From a virus: DNA of 49,012 nucleotides. The stretch covers positions 1-49,012 of IMG/VR virus record IMGVR_UViG_3300023313_000010. One strand, 5' to 3'. How positions within the stretch are numbered: position 1 is the stretch's first letter; every line of letters starts with the position of its first letter. This document shows positions 40,557 through 47,675 of this stretch, piece by piece. The translations under genes and the position numbers were made by a program. The notes below the pieces were generated by a model. That model searched no databases. It was not told the origin of the DNA and saw only the letters and a program-made list of their open reading frames with translations.

Positions 40557-43025
40557 ATGGAATTCAACTATAATGAGGCAAAGAAATTTTGCCAAATACT
40601 TGTTGGTGGAAGTGATGTAAATGTCACGTGGCAAGTATTTTTCGACCCTGATAATATGGGTCAAAGACCTGACTTAGGCAAGAATTGGACAGCATCTTTA
40701 GACGACTCTTTAGAATTTATTAAATACCGACAATCCCAATTGTGTGGAGTGTATCTCACAGTTAATGAAACTGACGGTCATGGTCGTTCTGAATCAAACA
40801 TAACAAAAATTAAATATTTCATCGCAGATTATGACGGGATGGAAGAACCTAAATGGCGAGTAGAACCAACATTTACAACGTCAAGAGACAGTACCCACGG
40901 TCATGCGTATTGGCGCGTATTGGATGAATGCGGTATTGAAGATTATAAGGTTATTCAAAAAAGAATAACCTTAGTTTACAACTGTGATGAACGTGTCATC
41001 GATTTATCAAGGGTGTTACGGTTAGCGGGGAGCTTGCATTTAAAGACCCCTACAGACCCTAAAATGTATTTTGTTGCTAGTCATAGCGGCAAAGAATACT
41101 CAGTTAAAGAATTTGTTGACGCTCATGCTATGGATGCCATAGGTGAAGCTGAATTAAGCAATTGGGAAGATAAAAGACAGGCCAACTTATCGGGTGAGGG
41201 CATTACTGATAATCCTAGATATGTCGAACAAGTTATAAAGTACGCCAAAACACAAGCTACTCCTGCTGTATTGAATAACGGTGGGAGCAACATTTTACTT
41301 AGATCATGTTTGTTTGCGAAAGATAGGGGAATCAGTTATCAAACATGCCAAGAAATATTTTGGGAGCATTATAACCCAAGATGCGAACCTCCTTGGGATG
41401 ACACACCGCAATCTAAATCTCATTTTTTTACAACCATTAAAAATGGTTATGAATATGCCGATAATGCAAGTGGATGCCATACTGCTGTAGGAGTATTCAA
41501 ACAGTTACCTCCGATACCCCCACCTGTTGATGGTTGGGAAGAAAATAAGAAATTAGCACCCACGTTACAAGAGGTTGTTGTTACGGGCGACATCAAAAAG
41601 ACACTCAGAATAACCAAGTTGGAGGGTGAAGTTTTATTGAGCCAATGTACAATAAAATCTGCTCATTATGATTTAGTTAGAGCTTTTGATGGGATGGTTT
41701 TTGATGGTGAAAGAATAATAAGAAGTGGTGAAGTCTTTTACGAGTACGATGTTAAAAAACATGTTTGGCGAGTAATAGGCAAAGATGTCGTCAGGGCATT
41801 GATACAAAGATTTTTTAATGAATATAAACCTTCTGACACATTTACCAACGGCATCTATAATGTGTTTAGAGATTTTGTGAACCATGAACAAATAGATAAC
41901 GGACGTTGGTTGAATAACCCTGATGATGAGTGTCGCGACCTTACCTTATTCAAAAATGGCATTGTTGATTTTTCAGATGTGAATAATATAACCATCAAAC
42001 CACACAGTGTTGATTTCTTTTGCCTTAATAATCTTGGTTATGAATGGGACGAAGAAGCAAAATGCCCCGAATGGATTAAATTTTTAAACACTTTATGGGA
42101 TACCGTCGATACAAAATTAAACATATTAACCTTACAAGAGTTCATGGGTTATATGTTACTTGGCGACACTTCTTTACAAACTTTTTTAATGTTACAAGGG
42201 TTGTCGAGGGGTGGTAAAGGGATAATCACCACTATAATTACTGCCATGATTGGTAAAGAAAATGTGTGTACCCCACCTCTCAGTAAGCTAAATTCTGACT
42301 CAACAATTCACCAAATAATAAAGAGTAAAGCTGTGTTAATTCCTGATGCCCACACTGTAAATAGGAACAATAGAGACAATGTATTGAGTGGGTTTAAAGC
42401 CATGACGGGGCAAGATGATCTTAGCTACCATGAAATGTATGTGGGTGCTAAAACCGCCTCTGTGAGCGCTAAGGTGGTTATGACAGCCAACACTATGCCT
42501 GAATTTGTTGACAGCAGTGGTGCATTGGCTAATCGAATGTTACCTATTGTTTTTCATAAGTCTTTTGCGGGCAAAGAAGACCGTGGATTATCAACTAGGT
42601 TGAAGAAAGAAATAGCGGGGATAACGGCATGGGCGGCAAAAGGTATTAAACGACTAAGGGATAACAATAACCAATTTACAAGGTCTAACGACAGTGCCGA
42701 AGAGTTACAAGAAATTCGTGAGGAAATGTTTCCTCTTTCCAATTTTGTTACACAATGCTGTAGGGTGGGTACAGATAGAGAAGTCGGCATTGACGTGTTG
42801 TATCAAGCGTATCAACTGCATTCTACGATAGGTGGGGTAAAGCTACCTTTTACTAAAATACAGTTCTCTAAGACGCTCAGAACAAGTGAATTACAATTGA
42901 TTAAATGCAGACCGACAGTTGATGGGGTTAGGGTGTCCTCATTTAGAGGGATATCACTAAATGAGGACATGATTAAAAAAATGGGGGTTGGTGGATTTAC
43001 CCCTGTTGTTGACAGTAATGTTTAA
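40557..43025 (+). CDS. Primase-helicase (AEP primase + SF3/D5-like helicase)
   Basis: An 822-residue two-part enzyme. The N-terminal archaeo-eukaryotic-type primase has KYFIADYDG (D91, D93), DSTHGHAYWRV (H114, H116) and IDLSRVLRLAGS (148-159). The helicase part has Walker A GLSRGGKG (548-555, Gly where Ser/Thr is usual), Walker B AVLIPDAH (592-599), the sensor region VVMTANTMPEF (640-650) and the arginine finger in SGALANRML (654-662). This is the P4/D5 phage primase family. It would melt the origin and prime synthesis for the family B polymerase. It is the last gene of the rightward replication set and converges on the small leftward cluster. Confidence 0.92.
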   Translation: MEFNYNEAKKFCQILVGGSDVNVTWQVFFDPDNMGQRPDLGKNWTASLDDSLEFIKYRQSQLCGVYLTVNETDGHGRSESNITKIKYFIADYDGMEEPKWRVEPTFTTSRDSTHGHAYWRVLDECGIEDYKVIQKRITLVYNCDERVIDLSRVLRLAGSLHLKTPTDPKMYFVASHSGKEYSVKEFVDAHAMDAIGEAELSNWEDKRQANLSGEGITDNPRYVEQVIKYAKTQATPAVLNNGGSNILLRSCLFAKDRGISYQTCQEIFWEHYNPRCEPPWDDTPQSKSHFFTTIKNGYEYADNASGCHTAVGVFKQLPPIPPPVDGWEENKKLAPTLQEVVVTGDIKKTLRITKLEGEVLLSQCTIKSAHYDLVRAFDGMVFDGERIIRSGEVFYEYDVKKHVWRVIGKDVVRALIQRFFNEYKPSDTFTNGIYNVFRDFVNHEQIDNGRWLNNPDDECRDLTLFKNGIVDFSDVNNITIKPHSVDFFCLNNLGYEWDEEAKCPEWIKFLNTLWDTVDTKLNILTLQEFMGYMLLGDTSLQTFLMLQGLSRGGKGIITTIITAMIGKENVCTPPLSKLNSDSTIHQIIKSKAVLIPDAHTVNRNNRDNVLSGFKAMTGQDDLSYHEMYVGAKTASVSAKVVMTANTMPEFVDSSGALANRMLPIVFHKSFAGKEDRGLSTRLKKEIAGITAWAAKGIKRLRDNNNQFTRSNDSAEELQEIREEMFPLSNFVTQCCRVGTDREVGIDVLYQAYQLHSTIGGVKLPFTKIQFSKTLRTSELQLIKCRPTVDGVRVSSFRGISLNEDMIKKMGVGGFTPVVDSNV

Positions 43026-43030
43026 GTGTT

Positions 43031-43219
43031 TTATTTACCGAAATCCATCCACCCAACAACACCCCCAACTATTGGGTGGATGCCAATAATGTGTACAACC
43101 TCTGCTTTATAAGGTGCTTCAAAATCACAATCGGATAACTTTATAATATTCTTGACCCAACCTATGCCACCTAATGCTAATACTAATAATACTAATAATG
43201 CCCATAGTAATTTTTTCAT
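43031..43219 (-). CDS. Small conserved membrane/secreted protein
   Basis: Sixty-two residues. KKLLWALLVLLVLALGGIGW forms an N-terminal signal anchor. The remainder, VKNIIKLSDCDFEAPYKAEV and onward to GGVVGWMDFGK, resembles a small protein found in phages and gammaproteobacteria with the CDFEAPYKAEV signature, function unknown to me. It ends 5 bases from the primase stop on the other strand and contains an 11-bp inverted repeat near its 3' end. Confidence 0.75.
   Translation of the reverse strand: MKKLLWALLVLLVLALGGIGWVKNIIKLSDCDFEAPYKAEVVHIIGIHPIVGGVVGWMDFGK
43046..43082. other. 11-bp perfect inverted repeat at convergent gene ends
   Basis: CATCCACCCAA (43046-43056) and TTGGGTGGATG (43072-43082) with a C-rich 15-base loop. 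It lies where rightward and leftward transcription meet. Neither direction has a T tract, so any termination would be rho-dependent or collision-based. Confidence 0.6.
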
Positions 43220-43220
43220 T

Positions 43221-43448
43221 TTATTTGCCTAATAATTCATCAAACTTGAAATTTGCGTCATCTATAAAAACTTCGAGTAAATCAACACTTGTAATGTTGA
43301 TTTCTAGTTCACTAAAAACACGAGCAAAACTATATTTTTCCCCACCAACAAACCAATAGACTTGGACTTTTAAACCTTCGTCAAATGGCGGGAAAAGTAA
43401 AGTACCACCTTGTGTTATTCTATTTTTTAACTCATTCATTCTTTTCAT
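43221..43448 (-). CDS. Small acidic protein, unknown
   Basis: A 75-residue protein: MNELKNRITQGGTLLFPPFD, then LKVQVYWFVGGEKYSFARVF and an acidic end (VDLLEVFIDDANFKFDELLGK). One base separates it from the membrane-protein gene. No family recognised. It is the third of four leftward genes beginning MK(R/Q/K). Confidence 0.62.
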   Translation of the reverse strand: MKRMNELKNRITQGGTLLFPPFDEGLKVQVYWFVGGEKYSFARVFSELEINITSVDLLEVFIDDANFKFDELLGK

Positions 43449-43449
43449 T

Positions 43450-43731
43450 TTATATATTCTCCCATTTAATTATTTCATAATGACCGCCAATTTCCATCCC
43501 AGTACGGGTAGGGTGAAGTTTCCAAAACTTTCTAATTTGACCAACATTTAGCTCGTGCAAATAAGTTTGCGAATCTTTGCTTATCTGATAAACAACATTA
43601 TCCTGCAAATCATGTTTAGGGAAAAAGGTGTCGGTAATTTTTACACTAACTGTTTTAGGTGTCTCTTTAATTACTTCACCCTTTAATCCTGCCTGAGTTA
43701 TCATCATTCCTTTTAAAATTAATTGTTTCAT
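43450..43731 (-). CDS. Small protein, unknown
   Basis: A 93-residue protein with strand-rich sequence: LKGMMITQAGLKGEVIKE, TPKTVSVKITDTFFPKHD and GGHYEIIKWENI. It could be a small beta barrel with a helix (NVGQIRKFWKL). It overlaps the upstream gene by 4 bases. No family recognised. Confidence 0.62.
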   Translation of the reverse strand: MKQLILKGMMITQAGLKGEVIKETPKTVSVKITDTFFPKHDLQDNVVYQISKDSQTYLHELNVGQIRKFWKLHPTRTGMEIGGHYEIIKWENI

Positions 43732-44042
43732 TTTATTAATACCTCATGTTGTTTGATTACTGTGTTAGGTAATACCCCCTTACCTAATCCTATGTCGCTC
43801 AAGGTGATGGAATGGCGCATTAGTTGTCGCTCAAGTGACTTGAAGTGTTTAGAACGGGTGAGTTTTTGGAGATATTTATACCCCCCTCTCTTGGTTACAG
43901 TTTCTTGAGCGATTAGATTCCTATTTTTATATATGCTAATAATAGAGTTATTATTAGCATCATGTGTATTACTAATAACTAACCCACCTGAATTTATTCT
44001 TTTCATACCCCTTCCTGATTTTGGTGTAACTAAATTATCCAC
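43728..44042 (-). CDS. Small basic protein, first gene of leftward cluster
   Basis: A 104-residue basic protein. The GTG at 44042 follows AGGAG by 6 bases and lies inside an iteron copy (TTATCCAC on the other strand). An ATG 36 bases further in (44006) also has a good AGGAAGG site, so the start is uncertain. The body has KRGGYKYLQKLTRSKHFKSL, which could contact nucleic acid. If it binds the iterons around its own start it might be an origin protein, but no HTH is obvious. Confidence 0.6.
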   Translation of the reverse strand: MDNLVTPKSGRGMKRINSGGLVISNTHDANNNSIISIYKNRNLIAQETVTKRGGYKYLQKLTRSKHFKSLERQLMRHSITLSDIGLGKGVLPNTVIKQHEVLIK

Positions 44043-44157
44043 TTATTTCTCCTAAGTTTATTTGATGACTAAACATATTAAGTGGATGCTAATTACTTGT
44101 TTAATTATCCACTTAAATTAATTTACTTATATTGGATTAACCAATGAAAAGGAGTAT

Positions 44158-44196
44158 ATATCATATTAAGTGGATGTCAATAACTTAATATGATAT
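44158..44196. repeat. 13-bp perfect inverted repeat in origin region
   Basis: ATATCATATTAAG (44158-44170) and CTTAATATGATAT (44184-44196) with a 13-base loop. Each arm overlaps an iteron. Confidence 0.85.
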
Positions 44197-44238
44197 TAAG
44201 TGGATAATTAAACTGAGAATAAATTATCCACTTAATCC

Positions 44239-44613
44239 TGCCACGGTTGGGGCTAAAATTGCCACGGTTGGGGTGTTCTGTAAGTCATTGATTTATAAGG
44301 GATTGCCACGGTTGGGTTTCAAACCGTGGCAACCCTACAGCCCTTTAAAAATGCCGATCGGTCAGCAAATAAGCCCCAACCGTGGCAGATAGTAAAAGAC
44401 TTCTCAAGATGGTATATATAAGTATATATTAAAACCTTGGTTACTGAAAAACCAAGAATCTGAGAAGTGTTTGGCGATCTGCCACGGTTGGGGTGTATTT
44501 GCTGACCGATGCCCATTTTTAAAGGGCTGTAGCCTGCCACGGTTGGGTTTCAAACCGTGGCAATCTTTTATAAATCAATGACTTAGCTTTTGTGGCAACC
44601 GTGGCAACCGTGG
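44239..44613. repeat. Ten CCACGGTT elements
   Basis: Forward copies start at 44241, 44262, 44306, 44482 and 44537; reverse copies (AACCGTGG) at 44322, 44378, 44553, 44597 and 44606. Most are embedded in TGCCACGGTTGGGG. They are GC-rich islands in AT-rich DNA and look like binding sites for one protein. Confidence 0.88.
44281..44585. repeat. Giant nested inverted repeat
   Basis: Bases 44281-44390 are complementary to 44477-44585 over about four fifths of positions with one 1-base shift. Each arm also folds on itself (GCCACGGTT...AACCGTGGC at 44305-44330 and 44536-44561). The 86-base centre continues the symmetry with CTTCTCA (44400-44406)/TGAGAAG (44461-44467) and has its own hairpin CTTGGTT/AACCAAG (44436-44456). 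Confidence 0.9.
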
Positions 44614-44627
44614 TTAAGTGGATAATA

Positions 44628-44706
44628 CTGATGGCATTTAGAGTTATTCCATTAAAGTGAGGTTGAAATAAACTGATGGCATTCGATGAACCTCTATTAA
44701 AGTGAG
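44628..44706. repeat. 45-bp direct repeat
   Basis: CTGATGGCATT occurs at 44628 and 44673 and ATTAAAGTGAG at 44651 and 44696, each pair 45 bases apart; the sequence between is diverged. Related TTAAAGT or TCAAAGT words occur at 44801 and 44893, so these may be repeated promoter elements. Confidence 0.75.
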
Positions 44707-44838
44707 CTATTTTGACGTATAAAAAATAATGGAAAAAAAATAATAATAAAATAATTCAATTTAAAATAAAAAAAATAAAAAAATTATTAAGTGGATTTTT
44801 TTATCAAAGTGTGTTATTCGCAGGTGCGCGTTCCTTTA

Positions 44839-44939
44839 TATTTAATTAAGTGGATTAATTTAAAATAAAACTTGATTAAGTGGGTTATTCTGTTAAAGTT
44901 CGCAAATCTTAAATAAATAGAGAATAAAGATCATGGCTA
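44839..44939 (+). repeat. Promoter/leader cassette, copy 1
   Basis: These 101 bases recur at 45553-45653 with one difference (G44884/A45598). The cassette holds two iterons, a promoter candidate and the first codons (ATGGCTA) of the gene. A 32-base part (44908-44939) occurs a third time at 45123-45154. Confidence 0.9.
44872..44899 (+). promoter_or_regulatory. Promoter candidate in leader copy 1
   Basis: TTGATT (44872-44877), 16 bases, then TAAAGT (44894-44899) preceded by TGT as an extended -10. An iteron overlaps the -35 box and spacer, so iteron binding could repress it. Confidence 0.45.
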
Positions 44940-45127
44940 GCAATAACCAAAACTTAATGGGTACTTTGAGTGATAAAGACACTTATAATAAAGTGGTCGA
45001 ATTGTGCGAATTAATTTGTGAGCTTGAAAATAAAACAGGTTATAGCGAACAAGCAATTAGACAAGGGTATATAAAAATTGTCACTGGTTTGGCTTATGGT
45101 TCAATTAAACTAAATGAATTAACTTAA
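44933..45127 (+). CDS. Small unknown protein, early cluster
   Basis: Sixty-four residues: MASNNQNLMGTLSDKDTYNK, then acidic helix VVELCELICELENKTG and IRQGYIKIVTGLAYGSIKL. It starts at the end of leader copy 1. No family recognised. Helical and slightly acidic, as is common for phage proteins that bind host targets. Confidence 0.68.
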   Translation: MASNNQNLMGTLSDKDTYNKVVELCELICELENKTGYSEQAIRQGYIKIVTGLAYGSIKLNELT

Positions 45128-45147
45128 ATAAATAGAGAATAAAGATC

Positions 45148-45372
45148 ATGGCTAAACTTACTTACTTAAAAGTTTCATTATTTAAACGTTTCCCAATGTA
45201 CAAAGATAAAAATGGGGTGCTTACTTTGAAAGTTCAAAACTATAATGAATTTGTTGATTTTATAAAGAATAAAACAGGCGGTTATGAGTGGTTGTTTTCG
45301 CATGTTAAAAATTACTTTATAAATCAGTATGGTGTAAGCATTAAGTTAAATTATGTCATTGGGGTAAAATAA
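45148..45372 (+). CDS. Small unknown protein, early cluster
   Basis: A 74-residue basic protein: MAKLTYLKVSLFKRFPMYKD onward, ending GVSIKLNYVIGVK. Its start region is the 32-base short copy of the leader, so it shares the initiation signal with the genes at 44933 and 45647. No family recognised. Confidence 0.66.
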   Translation: MAKLTYLKVSLFKRFPMYKDKNGVLTLKVQNYNEFVDFIKNKTGGYEWLFSHVKNYFINQYGVSIKLNYVIGVK

Positions 45373-45374
45373 AA

Positions 45375-45563
45375 ATGATGAGTAAAATAGTAAGTAAAAA
45401 AGACACTCAATTAATGATTAAAGCATTAAGAGAAGCTAATTTAAAAGTATCAAAAATCAATAACGGTTATGAGTGCTTCAATAAAAAAAATGTTTTACTT
45501 TTTAAAGCAATAAAAGGTAAAAATAATTATTTAGTAAGAATGAAGGATAATTTATTTAATTAA
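45375..45563 (+). CDS. Small basic protein, early cluster
   Basis: A 62-residue basic protein. The helix QLMIKALREANLKVSK is followed by strands (GYECFNKKNVLLFKAIKGK, NYLVRMKDN), a pattern like small RNA-binding or toxin-type folds such as HicA, though the HicA histidine is missing and I do not claim the family. It starts at 45375 or at the adjacent ATG 45378. Confidence 0.62.
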   Translation: MMSKIVSKKDTQLMIKALREANLKVSKINNGYECFNKKNVLLFKAIKGKNNYLVRMKDNLFN

Positions 45564-45653
45564 GTGGATTAATTTAAAATAAAACTTGATTAAGTGGATT
45601 ATTCTGTTAAAGTTCGCAAATCTTAAATAAATAGAGAATAAAGATCATGGCTA
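45553..45653 (+). repeat. Promoter/leader cassette, copy 2
   Basis: Identical to 44839-44939 apart from one base. It lies between two small genes and would give the second gene group its own promoter. Confidence 0.9.
45586..45613 (+). promoter_or_regulatory. Promoter candidate in leader copy 2
   Basis: TTGATT (45586-45591) and TAAAGT (45608-45613), 16 bases apart, extended by TGT, as in copy 1. Iterons at 45560 and 45590 flank or overlap the -35 box. Confidence 0.45.
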
Positions 45654-45814
45654 AGTTAGTTAATATGATGAATGGTATCGCCACAAAAGTTAAAATTGTA
45701 AGAACAACTAAAACTATGATTGTTGTTGAATATAATGGTTTGCAAGAAAAGTATAATAAAAAAACAGGTAAACCAGTTGGTTATGATAATTTTATGTTGT
45801 TAATACAGGAATAA
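45647..45814 (+). CDS. Small unknown protein (55 aa)
   Basis: A 55-residue ORF: MAKLVNMMNGIATKVKIVRT, then TKTMIVVEYNGLQEKYNKKT and GKPVGYDNFMLLIQE. It starts in leader copy 2 with the same first four codons as the gene at 45148 (ATGGCTAA). Basic, likely a small beta fold. No family recognised. Confidence 0.65.
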   Translation: MAKLVNMMNGIATKVKIVRTTKTMIVVEYNGLQEKYNKKTGKPVGYDNFMLLIQE

Positions 45815-45820
45815 AAGATT

Positions 45821-45952
45821 ATGAAAAGTTTTATAAAAATAGTTTTAATCGGTGTGTTGATTGTCAATGGTTTGCAAGCTGTAAAATCGGTTTATGCAGT
45901 TAGTAGTTTTGAACAAAATAATATTAATAAAATAAATGAGGTTTTAAAATAA
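45821..45952 (+). CDS. Small exported or membrane-anchored peptide (43 aa)
   Basis: A 43-residue ORF whose first 20 residues, MKSFIKIVLIGVLIVNGLQA, form a signal anchor or signal peptide, followed by VKSVYAVSSFEQNNINKINE. Its stop overlaps the next ATG (TAATG). Possibly an inner-membrane peptide acting on host or superinfecting phage. Function unknown. Confidence 0.6.
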   Translation: MKSFIKIVLIGVLIVNGLQAVKSVYAVSSFEQNNINKINEVLK

Positions 45953-46218
45953 TGACTTTAAAAGAATTCAAAAAATCAATTATTGAGGGTGAATTTTACG
46001 CCGCGTATCACCAATTTAAAAATTCTAAAAAAACAACTTTTTTAGGTGTGAGAGAGGTGGATCATGTAAACAGTGTAGGTTTTGGTTTTATTAGTGAAAA
46101 GGGTGCTTCATATTGTCGATGGCCTAAAAAAAGTGAACTTGAAATTATCGAAAATGGTTTTGTTATTAATAATGAAATTTGCAAATTGACTTATATTAAA
46201 GATGAGGTTTTAAAGTGA
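45952..46218 (+). CDS. Small unknown protein, early cluster
   Basis: An 88-residue protein. An N-terminal helix (LKEFKKSIIEGEFYAAYHQF) precedes a strand-rich part (TTFLGVREVDHVNSVGFGFI, RWPKKSELEIIENGFVI). It overlaps the gene before by one base and the one after by 4. No family recognised. Confidence 0.66.
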   Translation: MTLKEFKKSIIEGEFYAAYHQFKNSKKTTFLGVREVDHVNSVGFGFISEKGASYCRWPKKSELEIIENGFVINNEICKLTYIKDEVLK

Positions 46219-46583
46219 AAACAAGCAAAGATTTTAAAGTGGTAAAATATATTTTAGAGTGTGTTGAATATCATCCTGAAACTGATAAAAAAATGACGGT
46301 GGTCGAATCAATAGATTATATTAAAAATCGTTTTAATGGCGAAGTTAAATGGCGTATAGAACGTGACGGTGAACATTCCGCAATGGTTGATTGGTTGCAA
46401 GGTTTAGCGCTGAATATCGAATATATGAATTATAATATTGAGCTATTAGGCATTGAATGGGGTTATATAACCAATGATTCCACCGATAAACAAAAAGGTA
46501 ATTTTGTCGACAATTATTGGTCATTAATGGCAACTAAGATATTGCAATTGTTTCGTGGATATGGGGTAAAATGTTATGTTTAA
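46215..46583 (+). CDS. Conserved-looking phage protein, unknown
   Basis: A 122-residue acidic protein. DWLQGLALNIEYMNYNIELL (about 59-78) and NYWSLMATKILQLF (about 101-114) form a pattern I recall from small proteins in phages and mobile elements of gammaproteobacteria, without known function. It overlaps both neighbours (4 and 8 bases). Confidence 0.68.
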   Translation: MKTSKDFKVVKYILECVEYHPETDKKMTVVESIDYIKNRFNGEVKWRIERDGEHSAMVDWLQGLALNIEYMNYNIELLGIEWGYITNDSTDKQKGNFVDNYWSLMATKILQLFRGYGVKCYV

Positions 46584-46902
46584 ACATATTTTAGAAATAA
46601 GCATAAAAGAATGGTTTGATAAAATTAATGGGAACAGTTATTTTTCGTCACGTGTTTATTATGATGATGAATTGATTCTAGTTTTACCTTTCCAATATGG
46701 TTATGGCGAACACGGTATAGGGCAAAGTTTTAAAAAAATCATGGGTGATAACCTTATTCGCGGTGCAAAATCATGGCAAAAAAGACAAAATTCTAATTTT
46801 ATTAGATATCCTAACTTTTGTGATGATAAGAAAATAAAATTAATTACTCATAAAACAGAAAATTGTTTAAAACGTGATGTTATGTCGTGGGGTACTAAGT
46901 AA
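46576..46902 (+). CDS. Small unknown protein, early cluster
   Basis: A 108-residue protein with aromatic-rich N-terminal half (IKEWFDKINGNSYFSSRVYY, LILVLPFQYGYGEHG) and a basic C-terminus (KKIKLITHKTENCLKRD). Its stop overlaps the next ATG. No family recognised. Confidence 0.66.
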   Translation: MFKHILEISIKEWFDKINGNSYFSSRVYYDDELILVLPFQYGYGEHGIGQSFKKIMGDNLIRGAKSWQKRQNSNFIRYPNFCDDKKIKLITHKTENCLKRDVMSWGTK

Positions 46903-47333
46903 TGACTTATTACATGCAACTAAAACCTATTGTTTTATCTTATTTGACCGATTTTAAAACCGATTTTACAACACTTGATAAAAAACAATTACAAAATTAT
47001 CAAGGTGGTTTTTTATACAGTATTAGAAAAACGGGTACTGATTTATTCAAATTTAATCGTGATATTAGTTTTTTAGATACTGATTATAAAAAAACTATTG
47101 AATGGGGTTATACTTTTTTGATGCGAACCAATAATGAGCGTTTTTTTATTGGTCAAAATGGAAAAATAAAAGAGGTTAAAAAGGACGTTTTACAGTCGGA
47201 ATTTTTAAAATTTATTCAATATATTGCAAGGTTAAAAGCCGATTATGTTTATGTTAATTCCGACTGTAAAGAGCGTGATTTATTGGAATTATCAGAATTA
47301 TCAGAACTCAAAAAAATAATAGGTGAAAAATAA
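46902..47333 (+). CDS. Unknown protein, early cluster
   Basis: A 143-residue protein, the longest of this cluster. The N-terminus MTYYMQLKPIVLSYLTDFKT leads to a mixed region and a helical end with the near-repeat LLELSELSELKKI. TAATG overlaps at both ends. No family recognised. Confidence 0.66.
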   Translation: MTYYMQLKPIVLSYLTDFKTDFTTLDKKQLQNYQGGFLYSIRKTGTDLFKFNRDISFLDTDYKKTIEWGYTFLMRTNNERFFIGQNGKIKEVKKDVLQSEFLKFIQYIARLKADYVYVNSDCKERDLLELSELSELKKIIGEK

Positions 47334-47476
47334 TGAAAGGGTATATTGAATTAATGAAAGCTTATCCAAGGGGGCGGTTTATCGAACGTTATGGTTTTTT
47401 TGGGTATTGGGCAAAAATTAAAGGAATGGGTAATAAATTAATTCCTATTTTTGGAATTCAAATAGGTGAAAAATAA
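47333..47476 (+). CDS. Small basic aromatic protein (47 aa)
   Basis: A 47-residue ORF: MKGYIELMKAYPRGRFIERY, then GFFGYWAKIKGMGNKLIPIF and GIQIGEK. It is TAATG-coupled on both sides. The stretch AATAGGTGAAAAATAATG that ends the previous gene and starts this one (47318-47335) is repeated exactly at this gene's own end (47461-47478). Confidence 0.6.
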   Translation: MKGYIELMKAYPRGRFIERYGFFGYWAKIKGMGNKLIPIFGIQIGEK

Positions 47477-47655
47477 TGGGTATTCAACATTCTAATCAAA
47501 AAATGTTTTTAAGTTGGTTTAATGAATTCCTTAGTATCGAGCGGTTTGCAGAATATTGGGGTATTAGTGAAAAGTTAGCAAAGAAAACAATTAACAAAGG
47601 CCGAATAATACATGAATCTCAATTCTCCAGTATTTTCTGGTGTATTGGTCATTAA
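47476..47655 (+). CDS. Small HTH-like protein (59 aa)
   Basis: A 59-residue protein. Residues about 20-45 (SIERFAEYWGISEKLAKKTI, then NKGRIIHE) look like the helix-turn-helix of excisionase-type or MerR-type small proteins. It begins MGIQHSN, the same as the DUF2800 nuclease, with 24 of 25 bases identical around the start. It may be a regulator of the origin or of these early genes; the function is inferred. Confidence 0.62.
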   Translation: MGIQHSNQKMFLSWFNEFLSIERFAEYWGISEKLAKKTINKGRIIHESQFSSIFWCIGH

Positions 47656-47675
47656 TTTAAAATAGGTAGAATAAA

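Larger units (their letters stand above)
44037..44885. repeat. TTAAGTGGAT iterons
   Basis: Copies in the forward sense are at 44078, 44166, 44196, 44614, 44787 and 44846, with a GGGT variant at 44876. Reverse copies start at 44107 and 44226, with a partial one at 44037. Two more forward copies are at 45560 and 45590. Five (44035, 44105, 44199, 44224, 44617) extend to TTATCCACT, 8 of 9 to the DnaA box TTATCCACA. Confidence 0.85.
44035..44932. other. Candidate replication origin region (no genes)
   Basis: About 900 bases without a credible gene. In order they hold DnaA-box-like iterons (TTAAGTGGAT family), a 13-bp inverted repeat at 44158-44196, ten CCACGGTT elements in a giant inverted repeat, a 45-bp direct repeat, and a 72-base tract at 44719-44790 with only three G/C. 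Iterons, palindromes and an A/T unwinding element together are the usual parts of an origin. Function inferred. Confidence 0.6.

Noticed and set aside
44319-44540. 73-codon minus-strand ORF inside the giant palindrome
   Set aside because: It exists only because the inverted repeat lacks stops in one frame; no ribosome-binding site, and no protein-like composition. The structure is better explained as non-coding.
44035-44932. Plasmid-type replication and partition region (phage-plasmid)
   Set aside because: Iterons are present but no Rep, ParA/ParB or toxin-antitoxin pair was recognised, and the phage has its own polymerase and primase.
45375-45563. HicA-like toxin
   Set aside because: The basic alpha/beta pattern is suggestive, but the conserved glycine-histidine of HicA is missing and no antitoxin gene lies beside it.
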